Shown here: in pieces, positions 1 to 9,271 of the stretch
How positions within the stretch are numbered: the stretch's first letter is position 1
Layout of the letters: each line of letters starts with the position of its first letter
Source of the DNA: Carnobacterium_A sp036639135
GTDB taxonomy: Bacteria; Bacillota; Bacilli; Lactobacillales; Carnobacteriaceae
Length of the DNA stretch: 64,000 nucleotides
Reading direction: 5' to 3'
Assembly (NCBI GenBank): GCA_036639135.1
Contig: JAVWJE010000001.1
Location: 1-64,000, forward strand
The notes under the pieces: model-generated
Database searches by the model: none
What the model was told of the DNA's origin: nothing
Seen by the model: only the letters and a program-made list of their open reading frames with translations
Position numbers and translations under genes: made by a program

Positions 1-87
1 CTTATTGAATAATCAAATTTTTTTCTTTTCTTATTTCTCTGAGGTATACTAATGGAGCAAAGCAAACTTAAAAAGGGAGTGAGTACA

Positions 88-309
88 ATGGAATGGAATC
101 AAGTAAAGGGATATGACCAGTTAGACGAAGATCAAATTCAAAGACTTAATCTTGTTTATGCTCGCCACATGGAGGAACTAGATGATCCTCCTAAATACGC
201 AATAGAAAATATCGTCGACATTAAAAGAAACCAAGAAAATTATTCCGTAACCTTAACATTTAAAAATGATGAAGTTATTCATTATACGCCTGAAGGAGAA
301 TGGTATTAA
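88..309 (+). CDS. Small hypothetical protein, 73 aa
   Basis: I do not recognise this family. The protein is acidic and soluble, with no membrane segment or signal peptide. A helical-looking N-terminal half, rich in Asp, Glu and Gln, is followed by a C-terminal half that alternates like beta strands and ends in a YTPEGEWY-type tail. An in-frame ATG lies 36 bases upstream, but the GGGAGTG at 75-81 sits at the right distance only for the ATG at 88. A TATACT hexamer at 45-50 could be the -10 box. The gene is monocistronic and converges on gor across a shared terminator. Confidence 0.72.
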   Translation: MEWNQVKGYDQLDEDQIQRLNLVYARHMEELDDPPKYAIENIVDIKRNQENYSVTLTFKNDEVIHYTPEGEWY

Positions 310-315
310 CCAACT

Positions 316-358
316 AAAAAAAGAAACGCTCACAGAGTTTGTGGGCGTTTCTTTTTTT
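316..358. terminator. Bidirectional intrinsic terminator
   Basis: An inverted repeat (AGAAACGC..CACA pairing with TGTG..GCGTTTCT) is flanked by an A run on the left and a T run on the right. It can therefore end transcription of the small upstream gene and of the convergent gor gene. Confidence 0.85.
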
Positions 359-361
359 AGA

Positions 362-1714
362 TTATTTCATTGTAACAAACTCTTCTGAAGCAGTTGGATG
401 AATAGCAACAGTAGCGTCAAAATCAGCTTTGGTTGCCCCCATTTTGATTGCAACAGCAAATCCTTGAAGCATTTCGTCCATCCCAGATCCCATTCCATGC
501 AAACCAACAATTTTTTCTTCTGGTCCACAACAAACTAATTTCATGTATGTTTTTTGTCTATTTTTAGTAATTGAACTATGCATAGCTGTGAAACGTGCTT
601 CGTACGTTTTTATTTGTGCAGTACCAAATTTATCAACGGCTTGTTCTTCTGTCATACCCACTGTTCCGATTGGTGGGTGACTAAATACAACTGTTGGAAC
701 GTTACTATAATCTAAATACGCTAAAGGTTTATTGTTAAATAAACGTTCAGATAAGTTTCTTCCTGCAGCGATTGCAACGGGTGTTAACTCAATATGGCCA
801 GTTACATCCCCAATTGCATAAATTCCATTTGCTGTTGTATTTTGAAATTCATCTACAGTGATATACCCACCAGCATTTAGTGTAACATCCGTTGCGGTTA
901 AATTTAAATCTTGAGTATTTGGATGACGACCTATTGCCCAAATAACCGCATCTGTTTCATGAGTTGACCCGTCTTCAAAGTGAAGAGTAAGACTACCGTC
1001 CTCATTTTTTATAACTTCTTTAGGAGTTGCATACGTATGCAATGTTGCACCCTCTCGTTCCATGGTTTCGACTAATCCTTCAACAATGATGGAATCGAAA
1101 TTACGCAAAGGAGCATGTTTACGGACAAATAAATGGGTGTCCGATCCTAATCCATGTAATACGCCCGCGAGTTCAACAGCAATGTAACCTGCTCCAACAA
1201 TAGCCGTTCTTTCGGGTAGTTCTGTCAATTCAAAGAAACCATCAGAGTCGATTCCATATTCAGCACCAGGAATCTCTGGAAATACTGGTTTTCCACCTGT
1301 TGCAATCAGAATATGATCTGCAGTGTAGTGTTTACCATTTACTTCAACCGTTTTGTTGTTTACAAACTTAGCATAGCCGTTTATTAAATCTACGCTATTG
1401 TTATCTAAGCCATTTTTGTAGCTTCCATGTAATCTTTCGATAAACGTTTCTCTATTTTTAACTAATTTAGCAAAATTTAATTTTTTAGCTGGTATATCAA
1501 TACCATAATCAGGAGCATATAAATTCATTTCATCCATCATCTGCGCACCATGCCACATAATTTTTTTAGGGACACAGCCAACATTGACGCATGTTCCACC
1601 GATAGCATTTCCTTCTATTAATGCACCTTTAGCACCATGCATTCCTGCACGATTAATAGAAGCTATTCCACCACTTCCGCCACCGATAGCAATATAATCA
1701 TACTTTTCAACCAT
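362..1714 (-). CDS. gor: Glutathione-disulfide reductase
   Basis: FAD-dependent cytosolic enzyme that reduces glutathione disulfide with NADPH. The N-terminal FAD fold has GGGSGG at residues 11-16. The redox-active disulfide is GGTCVNVGC with Cys42 and Cys47. A second nucleotide-binding fold follows (GAGYIAVELAG), then the FAD-contacting AIGDVTG segment and a dimerisation domain ending in HPTASEE, the His-Glu pair of the catalytic site. At 450 aa the length is normal for the family. A GTG four codons upstream is possible, but GGGAG at that point is a ribosome site for the ATG at 1714. The gene appears monocistronic. A second, divergent paralogue lies at 19820-21160. Confidence 0.92.
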   Translation of the reverse strand: MVEKYDYIAIGGGSGGIASINRAGMHGAKGALIEGNAIGGTCVNVGCVPKKIMWHGAQMMDEMNLYAPDYGIDIPAKKLNFAKLVKNRETFIERLHGSYKNGLDNNSVDLINGYAKFVNNKTVEVNGKHYTADHILIATGGKPVFPEIPGAEYGIDSDGFFELTELPERTAIVGAGYIAVELAGVLHGLGSDTHLFVRKHAPLRNFDSIIVEGLVETMEREGATLHTYATPKEVIKNEDGSLTLHFEDGSTHETDAVIWAIGRHPNTQDLNLTATDVTLNAGGYITVDEFQNTTANGIYAIGDVTGHIELTPVAIAAGRNLSERLFNNKPLAYLDYSNVPTVVFSHPPIGTVGMTEEQAVDKFGTAQIKTYEARFTAMHSSITKNRQKTYMKLVCCGPEEKIVGLHGMGSGMDEMLQGFAVAIKMGATKADFDATVAIHPTASEEFVTMK

Positions 1715-1781
1715 TGTATCTCCCACTTTCTTTCTTATACTTACTTTAGTATAGGTAATTCATTGTTAAAAAGAAAGAAGA

Positions 1782-1831
1782 AGGTTTCACAAATTTTCAT
1801 TTTCTCCTTCAAATAAAAAAATTATGAAACC
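1782..1831 (-). terminator. Terminator of the NCS2 permease gene
   Basis: AGGTTTCA (1782-1789) pairs with TGAAACCT (1824-1831). On the minus strand the stem is followed by a T-rich tract (TTCTTTCTTTTT). The loop is long and AT-rich, so its strength is uncertain. Confidence 0.6.
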
Positions 1832-1878
1832 TCTTTTCTTATCTTTCTACATAATTAAGTAAGGTAAATCGTTTAAAT

Positions 1879-3195
1879 TCAAGAAGTCGTCTTTTCTGCT
1901 GGAATAATAATGTTTAACGCTAATGCAACTAAACAAGCAATTACAATAGCTGATTCTCCAAACAAGGCTGATAAGAAATTTGGCAATCCTACCATTGCTT
2001 CTGGAACTTGGGTTAATCCCAATCCGAAGACTAAAGAGAGACCAACAATCACTTTTGAGCGATCTGTTAGAGGCTCTGATGTTAATATTCCAATTCCTGT
2101 TAAAGTAATCTGCGAAAAGATAATAATAGAAGCTCCCCCGATAACTGCCTGAGGTAAAGTAGAAAGCATCGCTCCAAATTTTGGAATTAGTCCTGCAGCA
2201 ATTAAAAAGACAGAACCAACTGCGACAATGTATCGACTCATCATTTTAGTAAAGGAAATCATTCCAACATTTTGACTAAAAGATGTATTTGGTAATGAGT
2301 TGAACATAGAGGCTAAAGAAGAAGTAATTCCATTTGCTAAAATGGCTCCAGATAATTCTTTATCTGTTGGTTCTCTGTCCGCCCCACCCATTGTTATCGC
2401 AGTAACGTCTCCAACTGTTTCAACAGCTGTGACGATAAACATAATCAACATAGGTGCAATAGCTCCCCATTTAAATACTAACGGAAAATAAAAAGGCTGA
2501 GGCAATGAAAACCAAGAAGCTTCATTAATCGCTCCAAACTCTACCATATTTAAGAAAAGAGCTAGTACATAACCAATAATAATGGCAATTAAAATAGAGG
2601 ACGTTTTAGCCATTCCTTTTCCAAATTGATTGAAAAGTAAAACTATCATCATCACAAATAATGAGACCAACCAGTTTTTTGCAGAACCAAATGTTTCAGA
2701 ACCACTCCCACCTGCCATTGCTGTTATTCCCGTAGGCAATAGAGATAATCCAATTGTTAATACCACGGTTCCTGTTACAACTTTTGGAAAAAAACGTCTT
2801 AAAGGTTTAATAAAAAAGCCTAATCCTGCACAAAATAAGCCCCCAACAAACGTTGCTCCTAATAGACCAGAGATACCATACCCACTAGCAATAGAAATAT
2901 TCGTTGGCAAGAATCCAAAACTACTTCCCATCACGATAGGAAGTTTCGCTCCAACTCTCCATATTGGATAACATTGGATTAGTGTGGCTACTCCAGCCAT
3001 AATCATTGCACTTTGAACTAATATGGTTAAATCATTTCCTGATATCCCCACTACTTTTGCTACAATAATTGGAACAGCTATGTTGCTTAAAAACATAGCG
3101 AAAATGTGTTGCAAGCCTAAAGGAACAGCTTCTCTTAAAAGTGGAACGCCATCTATATCATACTTACTTCTATTAATCGATTCAGCTTTTTTCAT
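1879..3195 (-). CDS. NCS2-family nucleobase permease, probably xanthine/purine
   Basis: Integral membrane protein of 438 aa with about a dozen hydrophobic segments. It belongs to the nucleobase:cation symporter-2 (uracil/xanthine permease) family. Family hallmarks visible are the early LGLQH motif in TM1, the ETVGD segment near the middle and the signature stretch beginning QNVGMISFTK. The overall pattern favours the xanthine/urate branch (PbuX-like) over uracil permeases, but substrate cannot be fixed from sequence. The ATG at 3195 follows a strong GGGGG ribosome site; an upstream TTG was set aside. It lies 63 bp downstream of a glycosyltransferase gene on the same strand. I saw no purine riboswitch in the short gap. 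Confidence 0.87.
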   Translation of the reverse strand: MKKAESINRSKYDIDGVPLLREAVPLGLQHIFAMFLSNIAVPIIVAKVVGISGNDLTILVQSAMIMAGVATLIQCYPIWRVGAKLPIVMGSSFGFLPTNISIASGYGISGLLGATFVGGLFCAGLGFFIKPLRRFFPKVVTGTVVLTIGLSLLPTGITAMAGGSGSETFGSAKNWLVSLFVMMIVLLFNQFGKGMAKTSSILIAIIIGYVLALFLNMVEFGAINEASWFSLPQPFYFPLVFKWGAIAPMLIMFIVTAVETVGDVTAITMGGADREPTDKELSGAILANGITSSLASMFNSLPNTSFSQNVGMISFTKMMSRYIVAVGSVFLIAAGLIPKFGAMLSTLPQAVIGGASIIIFSQITLTGIGILTSEPLTDRSKVIVGLSLVFGLGLTQVPEAMVGLPNFLSALFGESAIVIACLVALALNIIIPAEKTTS

Positions 3196-3258
3196 TAAAC
3201 CAACCCCCAACTTATAATAGTAGCAAGTGCCTACTATTTGATTAAATAAATCTCTGTT

Positions 3259-4563
3259 TTAAAGGTTGCCGAATAGCTGTTTAGCAGCATAATCAGGTCC
3301 TCTTTTTTTAGAAATCGTACTCCAATGAATTAAATCTTTTTTCGATTGATTAGAGAGTTTTAAAAGAGAAGCTAGTAGATCCTCTTCTGTAAATGTATTT
3401 GGATTTAATATCTCAGCTAACTGTCTTTGCTCACAATCATAAGCAATATTAAATTGATCACTTGAAAATGGAAGAATGATCATTGGTTTTCCGTAATACA
3501 TAGCTTCTGTAAATGTATTACAGCCTCCATGAAAAATAACGGTATCCATATAAGACATTAAGGCTTTCTGTGGAATGAACTCTTCAATGATTACAGAAGG
3601 AGAACGATAGTGCTCTAACTTTTCTGCATTGCTTCCAGCTGATACAATCAAAAGAGCATCTGGGTTGTATTTTTTAGAACCAACAATCAGTTTCTCTAGA
3701 ACATCTACTCGATTGGACAAGAATGTACCCAAAGTGATCAGAATTTTTTTATCTTTTCCTTTAAGTTTTTCTACCCATTCTTCGCTCAAAGATTCTTCTT
3801 CAAAACAATTGCCCATAAAAATTTTATTCGGTAACTGTTTATTGTCTTCAATGGAATCAAAATCAAAGTAATTATAAAGAACAGCTTTATCTGAAACCAA
3901 ACTAAACGCATTGTCTATCTGTTTACGATTGTTCTTACTTTCGAGTATGATTTCATTAAAAATAGTTGTGAATTCGTTTTGTGTTTTCTTAGAAACTTGT
4001 TTTAACTCCTCTAACTTTTCACTCCCTACTGGTATGACAGAAGGCCAATTCTTAGGAACTCCATAATTTTCATTTTCCATCGGGATTGTTCTTGGATGCG
4101 GTGGGCAAAATGTCACAAAGGGAAGATCTAAAGAATACAATCCAAGCGTAACCCCATAAGATAAAATATCTACAACATACAAATCTATTTCTAAGGATTC
4201 ATCTATTTTTTCTATTTTTGAAATAAGTTCATCTGGTTTATAAAGCATATCCTTTTTTCTGTGTCTTGATTGCGTAATAAGGGTTTCTGCTGCACCTTTT
4301 CTTGTAGATTCAAAGAACTCATCTAAACGGTCTTTCTCAGAATCAGGTTGGTCTGTTATTTCAGCTTTTCCAACATTTTTATTTTTACTAATATCAATCT
4401 CGTAAAACGTTATATTTTCTTGCTCTACTTGCTTTTTAAAATCCTTACTGCATCCGAAAGTAACCTCTTTTCCAAGCTTCTTAAAACTCTTTGCAAGGAC
4501 TAAAAGAGGGGTGAAATGAGAGTAAAACGGTGGACTAATAAAGAATATATGGTTAGCGTTCAT
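3259..4563 (-). CDS. GT1-family glycosyltransferase (MGT/UGT-like)
   Basis: A 434-aa GT-B glycosyltransferase resembling macrolide and UDP-glucuronosyl/glucosyl transferases. The N-terminal half begins IFFISPPFYSHFTPLL, the acceptor-binding Rossmann fold. The C-terminal donor domain holds ILITLGTF and the signature FHGGCNTFTEAMYYGKP with a later PFSSDQ, a form of the HGG..T..EA..G.P....P...DQ motif. There is no signal peptide, so it is cytosolic or peripheral. Its start overlaps the end of the upstream GT4 gene by 11 bp, so the two are surely co-expressed. Acceptor and sugar are unknown. A glycolipid or surface-polymer role is inferred only from the neighbouring surface-modification genes. 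Confidence 0.82.
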   Translation of the reverse strand: MNANHIFFISPPFYSHFTPLLVLAKSFKKLGKEVTFGCSKDFKKQVEQENITFYEIDISKNKNVGKAEITDQPDSEKDRLDEFFESTRKGAAETLITQSRHRKKDMLYKPDELISKIEKIDESLEIDLYVVDILSYGVTLGLYSLDLPFVTFCPPHPRTIPMENENYGVPKNWPSVIPVGSEKLEELKQVSKKTQNEFTTIFNEIILESKNNRKQIDNAFSLVSDKAVLYNYFDFDSIEDNKQLPNKIFMGNCFEEESLSEEWVEKLKGKDKKILITLGTFLSNRVDVLEKLIVGSKKYNPDALLIVSAGSNAEKLEHYRSPSVIIEEFIPQKALMSYMDTVIFHGGCNTFTEAMYYGKPMIILPFSSDQFNIAYDCEQRQLAEILNPNTFTEEDLLASLLKLSNQSKKDLIHWSTISKKRGPDYAAKQLFGNL

Positions 4564-6598
4564 TTACTTTGCTCCTTTTTAAAGATAAATAAAATGATAA
4601 AAACTCTTTAGCTATTTCTTTCATAGAAAAACGTTCTTTAACGGTTTGTTGTCCAGCATTTTGAATTTTTTCAAAGGCTACGGGATCATTTTTCAAACGC
4701 TCAATAATGATTTCTGTTTGTTTGGAAATTGTTTCCCAATTAGATGTATCAATTAAAAATCCATTGGTATCATTTTCTAAATAACTTTTCACGCCTCCTC
4801 TTTCAGGTCCCAACACTAAGAATTTTTGTGATAAGGCTTCTAAAATAGCAATTCCGAACTCTTCTTTTTTACTTGAACAAAGATAAATTTGTGGATAATT
4901 TTTTTGGTGTTCCATAATCTTCATTTCTATCATTCTTACATTTTTATTTGATAGTGCACCGATGTGGTGAAAGTTGTCCTTTAGATGAGGGTGCTCATTG
5001 AGGTACTCTTCAAAAGAATGCATCATTTTCTTTTCATCTTTACTAGGGTTCTCTAAATCCCCACCAATGATTAGTAAATTATAGATCTCTGACATACTTG
5101 AGTTTCCCCAAGCTTTCATTAGTTCGTCCTGAGCTTTTAGTTGATCTAATCTTCCTACATTTAGAATAATCGGTCTATCAAAAAAACTTTCTTTGAATGC
5201 AATTTGTTTTAATTCTTCAAATGGGTTTAACATTCCATTCGCATCGTTTAATTCACTGTCTGCTTGAATGCCTTCACTAATCATCCATAGTCTTTCTTTC
5301 TTCCCCTCTTTTAATAATTGTGGGAAATACAATTCTAATTCTTTTTTTACTTTACTGTTGCCAATGCCTACAATTTGATCACTTTCAACCAGCAATTCGT
5401 CACCTATCATAATCTTATTAAGTTTTTGAAAAAGTTCATCAGAATTAAACACTTTGAGCGATCCATTTTTGTTTGTCATGTTGCGATGTGGATCTGGCGT
5501 TAATGTAAAAACTAATTTTTTTTCTAACTCCTTACTCAAAAGAGCGATTGATTTAGACGCATTATCTAAATAACGAACGTGAAAAATATCCGGTTCAATT
5601 TCTAATTTTTTAAGAAATCGATCGATTGCTCTTTTTATAAATGGTTCTTTTTTCAGAAAAGGATCTTTATTCGATGCATCAATGTAAACTGGTGCTCTTA
5701 AGAATAAGTGATTGTCTGAGTAAAAATTCATAAGCGATTGATTTTGTGACCATTCATTTGTAATGGTTAACGTTACAACTAGTGAAACTTCTTCTGATTT
5801 AGATAGCTGATTTCCTAAGTTTTTTAAGAAAACTGCCATTCCTCCATTGTTGCCTTTACCAGAGTTTTCGAAGTCCCCATAAAACATAGATTGTAAAATG
5901 GTCAACCCATTCGTCGTAACTAACTGTTCTTTTTTGAGTATAGACATATAATCACTAAATAATTTTTTGTTTTTTTTAAAAGGAGCTAAAGTTTCTATAA
6001 CCGCATAATTTAAATTGTCTATCGAGTAAAGTTCGACCAACAAATCTATTAATTGTATTTTAATATTAATCGGGTAGTCTTCTTTTAACCACTTATAAAT
6101 AAGCTCCTCAAAACCATCAACTTTGAACTGATACAGATAATCTATTCCTATTGAAAAGTTATCCAATTCTTTTTCGTAAGAGGTTAATAAGTCTCTTAAC
6201 AGTTTTTTACTTAAACTATCTCTATCCGTTTCTATACAGATATCTATTAACGCATAGATTTTTTTTTGATTCGTATTTTTTTGAGACAAGAGCGAAATAA
6301 CTACTGTATCAAAACCCTCATTAGTCAGGAGTAGTTGGTTCTTTATAACAAAATTTACTATATAACGATCTAAGTAGTCATTTTGACTCAAATAAGAAAG
6401 TGACCGAATGATATCCGTCTCATTCAAATCCTTTTTAGTTATTAATTGCAAGATTTCTTTAAATTGCTTCATTACGACTTTTTCTTTTATTTCTCCAAGA
6501 AGATTCTCTTTTTCATATCTTTCTAAAAACATCGAAGGAAAAGACTGAAGATTTTCTTTATTAAAATAGTCATTTCTTAAATCAATAAATTTATTCAT
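4553..6598 (-). CDS. GT4-family glycosyltransferase with a long N-terminal helical domain
   Basis: A 681-aa protein in two parts. Residues 1-240 or so are a Leu/Lys/Glu-rich, apparently all-helical, repeat-like region that I do not recognise. From about residue 245 there is a GT-B retaining glycosyltransferase: GMAVFLKNLGNQL, then NVGRLDQLKAQDELMKAW, then the donor-site KKEEFGIAILEALSQ with its E-x7-E spacing, and GGVKSYLENDTNGFL. The catalytic half resembles sucrose-synthase or sucrose-phosphate-synthase-like GT4 enzymes. No membrane segment is present. An AAGGCGGT ribosome site precedes the ATG. It overlaps the GT1 gene downstream, so a two-enzyme pathway is likely; its product is unknown. 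Confidence 0.78.
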   Translation of the reverse strand: MNKFIDLRNDYFNKENLQSFPSMFLERYEKENLLGEIKEKVVMKQFKEILQLITKKDLNETDIIRSLSYLSQNDYLDRYIVNFVIKNQLLLTNEGFDTVVISLLSQKNTNQKKIYALIDICIETDRDSLSKKLLRDLLTSYEKELDNFSIGIDYLYQFKVDGFEELIYKWLKEDYPINIKIQLIDLLVELYSIDNLNYAVIETLAPFKKNKKLFSDYMSILKKEQLVTTNGLTILQSMFYGDFENSGKGNNGGMAVFLKNLGNQLSKSEEVSLVVTLTITNEWSQNQSLMNFYSDNHLFLRAPVYIDASNKDPFLKKEPFIKRAIDRFLKKLEIEPDIFHVRYLDNASKSIALLSKELEKKLVFTLTPDPHRNMTNKNGSLKVFNSDELFQKLNKIMIGDELLVESDQIVGIGNSKVKKELELYFPQLLKEGKKERLWMISEGIQADSELNDANGMLNPFEELKQIAFKESFFDRPIILNVGRLDQLKAQDELMKAWGNSSMSEIYNLLIIGGDLENPSKDEKKMMHSFEEYLNEHPHLKDNFHHIGALSNKNVRMIEMKIMEHQKNYPQIYLCSSKKEEFGIAILEALSQKFLVLGPERGGVKSYLENDTNGFLIDTSNWETISKQTEIIIERLKNDPVAFEKIQNAGQQTVKERFSMKEIAKEFLSFYLSLKRSKVNER

Positions 6599-6793
6599 GG
6601 TCTACCGCCTTCCTTGAGGAAATCGCATTCATCTTATTGTATTTAAAGCATCATTCTATTTCATTTATCGTGTATTTTGAAACAAACTTGTAGAGAATAG
6701 TATAACATAGGAAGCGATAACGAACTATTTTAAAGAACTGTCTATATTTATTCAGGTTACTTTAATTAAGTTTAATTTTTTACAATAAAAATT

Positions 6794-6839
6794 AAACTTA
6801 ATGAACGACAACCTATTGTTGTTGTCATCCATTAAGTTT
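6794..6839 (-). terminator. Terminator of the lic-guaD operon
   Basis: AAACTTAATG (6794-6803) pairs perfectly with CATTAAGTTT (6830-6839), with an inner GACAAC/GTTGTC stem. On the minus strand a T-rich tract (TTAATTTTTATT) follows. Confidence 0.82.
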
Positions 6840-6857
6840 TTAAAAATAAGTATGATT

Positions 6858-7319
6858 TTAATGCGAGTTGTTTTTTTCTACCCATAGATTCATCGGGTTT
6901 TCTTTTCCTTCTTCTAAAGGCATTTGTTTCATTGATAGTTTCCGTTGCAATCGATCTTTTTTTAAATCTTCGTAAATAACTTTAGAAATTCCCATACCAA
7001 TTTCGGCGGCTTCTTCGATTGATGCACAATAATACCCTTTTTTTATTCCAGATAAATACATCACTGATAAGCACATTGGACAAGGTTCCCCACTGGCATA
7101 CATGGTATAATCCGATAAATCAAGTGTTTTCAACTCTGTTTGGGCTTTACGTATCGCCAACATTTCTGCATGACCACTACTATCATAAGTATGATGCAAT
7201 TCGTTAACTCCTTCAGAAATAATTTCTCCGTCTTTAACGAGTACTGCTCCAAAAGGTGTTCCTCCATCACGAACATTTTCTGCTGCAAGTTTAACCGCTC
7301 TTTCCATAAATTTATCCAT
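6858..7319 (-). CDS. guaD: Guanine deaminase-like CDA-fold deaminase
   Basis: A 153-aa zinc deaminase of the cytidine-deaminase fold, close in layout to Bacillus GuaD, which converts guanine to xanthine. The zinc site is complete: HAEMLAIRKA (His ligand and proton-shuttle Glu) and PCPMC (two Cys ligands). The substrate-loop PFGAV near the N terminus is also family-typical. The ATG at 7319 is chosen because AAAGGG lies 8 nt upstream; an ORF start nine codons earlier lacks a ribosome site. It begins 50 bp after licB on the same strand with no terminator between, so it probably belongs to the lic transcript. A different base as substrate is possible. Confidence 0.8.
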   Translation of the reverse strand: MDKFMERAVKLAAENVRDGGTPFGAVLVKDGEIISEGVNELHHTYDSSGHAEMLAIRKAQTELKTLDLSDYTMYASGEPCPMCLSVMYLSGIKKGYYCASIEEAAEIGMGISKVIYEDLKKDRLQRKLSMKQMPLEEGKENPMNLWVEKNNSH

Positions 7320-7369
7320 TACGTCATCCCTTTCTTTTATCTGCATTAAATGAACTAGTTTATTTAATT

Positions 7370-8317
7370 TTAACCAACTGACTTTCTTTTGAATTTAAAA
7401 ATTTCTTTCATATCTGCTGCTGCTGCTGTAATTGAACCTCCAACAATAATCAATGCACAAATCATACTTTTTATAGAAATCTCTTCATTTAATAGAATCG
7501 CTCCAAATACGATTGCCCAAGCACAGTATGTTATATTTAAGGCCATGGCTTTAGAAGCGCCGATTGTATTGATAGCTTTATAATAAAATAAATAAGAAGT
7601 TGTCCCGAATAATGCTGCCAATAAAATAATCGCGGCTGTTTTTGTAGGAATGAGAGACAATGTAAAAGACCAACCTTTAACAAATGGAATAATAAGGATT
7701 CCATAAAACACAGCCGAAGTTAATTGTCTTATTTGAAGCGCTAAACGATCGCTGATTTCTTGAGTTTTTAATCCGTATGCTATAATAACGGCTTCTGATG
7801 CCCAACCAATAACACACATCAATGCAAACAAAAAACCCAAAAGCATATGGTTTGATTCATTTCCTCCAGGCGTATATCCTAAGACAATTACACCTAGAAT
7901 GCTGACCGTTAGTCCAAAAATTTGATACCCTTTCATCCTTTCTTTTAAAAAAACATAAGACAATAATGCTCCGACTCCTGGAAATAGAGCCGATATAATC
8001 GCTGTATAAGCCGCGCCTATATAGTTTATAGATAAAACATAACCCGTCATACCAATAGGGCCCCCAAGCAAAGCTGCTAAAACAATCACTTTTCCACTTC
8101 TTGTTTTTAAAGCTTCAAAGATTTTTTTTGATTCTTTTTTGAATCCCATATAAAAAATCATCCATAGTGAAGAACAAAAATCGTGGATAAATGTACTAAT
8201 AAACGGTGCTAATAGTATCGCTTGTTCCGTTGATACAAACGGTGTCATGACTAAAGCTATACCCAGTATAACGGTATCTAATCCCCAAAAAAAACCTGCT
8301 AATAAGCCATAAGCCAT
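7370..8317 (-). CDS. licB: DMT/EamA-family permease, LicB-type choline importer
   Basis: A 315-aa membrane protein with about ten hydrophobic segments in two EamA repeats (GAAYTAIISALFPGVGALLSY in the first half, GASKAMALNITY in the second). This is the drug/metabolite-transporter architecture of LicB. On sequence alone it could be any EamA exporter or importer. Its position directly after licD, licA and licC makes choline uptake the best assignment, since the pathway needs exogenous choline. The start has an AGGAGAAT ribosome site. Only 21 bp separate it from licC. Confidence 0.75.
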   Translation of the reverse strand: MAYGLLAGFFWGLDTVILGIALVMTPFVSTEQAILLAPFISTFIHDFCSSLWMIFYMGFKKESKKIFEALKTRSGKVIVLAALLGGPIGMTGYVLSINYIGAAYTAIISALFPGVGALLSYVFLKERMKGYQIFGLTVSILGVIVLGYTPGGNESNHMLLGFLFALMCVIGWASEAVIIAYGLKTQEISDRLALQIRQLTSAVFYGILIIPFVKGWSFTLSLIPTKTAAIILLAALFGTTSYLFYYKAINTIGASKAMALNITYCAWAIVFGAILLNEEISIKSMICALIIVGGSITAAAADMKEIFKFKRKSVG

Positions 8318-8338
8318 AGATTATTCTCCTAAACGTTT

Positions 8339-9235
8339 TTATCTTTCTTTACACTTAATTAATTCTTTTGTTTCATAGATATAGGAATATGTTTCCGTTT
8401 TTACCAAACAAATAAACCCAATCGTTTCTCCCACTTTTTTTATCGGAGTGATATGAGTGATATCACTTTCTTTACAAGATAGTCGTTCACAGATAGACTG
8501 CAAAATAAGTGAACCAGTAGAACGAATGTAACTTGAATCAAATAGTCTTAATTCATCTAAGGTATCAAATTCGACTATCCTTTCTTTAGCATATTTACGT
8601 ATAAATAGATTTAGTTCATGAATGTGATCAAGATAAACCTTTTCCCATAATAAACTTGGTGTCTCAGGATCATCATAAACTGCTTCTAAAATTTCCACAA
8701 ATTTCTTTGAAAAATCAGCAGAAAAAAAGACATGCCCTAACATCACCCAACTATTTTTACCTCCTACCTTCAAATTAGTTATTAAACCAGTCTCATCTGT
8801 TTCAATGCACCATTCATCTGTTTCACCCTCTTCATAAACAGATGAATAATAAGCTTGTTTAACGTAAGGTTCGAACACGTTTTGTGTGAAATAGTTATCT
8901 GCTGAACAGATATACGTATTACCAAGAATTTCTTTGACTGCATATAAAGTAGAGTGATTGTTGCGAGTGGCATAATCCATGTTTTCAACTAACTTAACTT
9001 GAAACTTGTCTTCTAAGTATTGAAATAAGTCTTTTTTATACCCTACAACAATCGTTATGTCCTCTATCCCAGCTTCTTTTAATTGAAGGATTTGTCGTTC
9101 TATTAAAATTTGACCTTTGATTTTTACTAACGACTTTGGGTATTCATAAGAAATTGGAGCAAATCGAGAGGAAAGTCCAGCTGCCATAATAACCGCATTT
9201 TCAACTTTTAGTAACGTTTTATCTTCTTCATTCAT
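8339..9235 (-). CDS. licC: CTP:phosphocholine cytidylyltransferase with C-terminal extension
   Basis: Cytosolic nucleotidyltransferase that makes CDP-choline from CTP and phosphocholine. Residues 12-235 match LicC: AVIMAAGLSSRFAP (nucleotide loop), YPKSLVKIKG, IVVGYKKDLF, SADNYF (the metal-binding Asp segment) and DEWCIETDE. The protein is 298 aa, while classical LicC is about 230 aa. Residues 241-298 form an extra segment that aligns by eye with the N-lobe of the choline kinase encoded next door (spacing of SI, a DI..I pair, a KK and SYI). Start chosen from a GGGGATAG ribosome site. It is 36 bp downstream of licA. Confidence 0.82.
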   Translation of the reverse strand: MNEEDKTLLKVENAVIMAAGLSSRFAPISYEYPKSLVKIKGQILIERQILQLKEAGIEDITIVVGYKKDLFQYLEDKFQVKLVENMDYATRNNHSTLYAVKEILGNTYICSADNYFTQNVFEPYVKQAYYSSVYEEGETDEWCIETDETGLITNLKVGGKNSWVMLGHVFFSADFSKKFVEILEAVYDDPETPSLLWEKVYLDHIHELNLFIRKYAKERIVEFDTLDELRLFDSSYIRSTGSLILQSICERLSCKESDITHITPIKKVGETIGFICLVKTETYSYIYETKELIKCKER

Positions 9236-9271
9236 TTCATCTATCCCCTTATTTACTACTTACGTAGTCAC

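Noticed and set aside
2630..2971. 113-aa plus-strand open frame inside the NCS2 permease gene
   Set aside because: Antisense shadow; proline-rich low-complexity translation typical of the reverse of membrane-protein codons.
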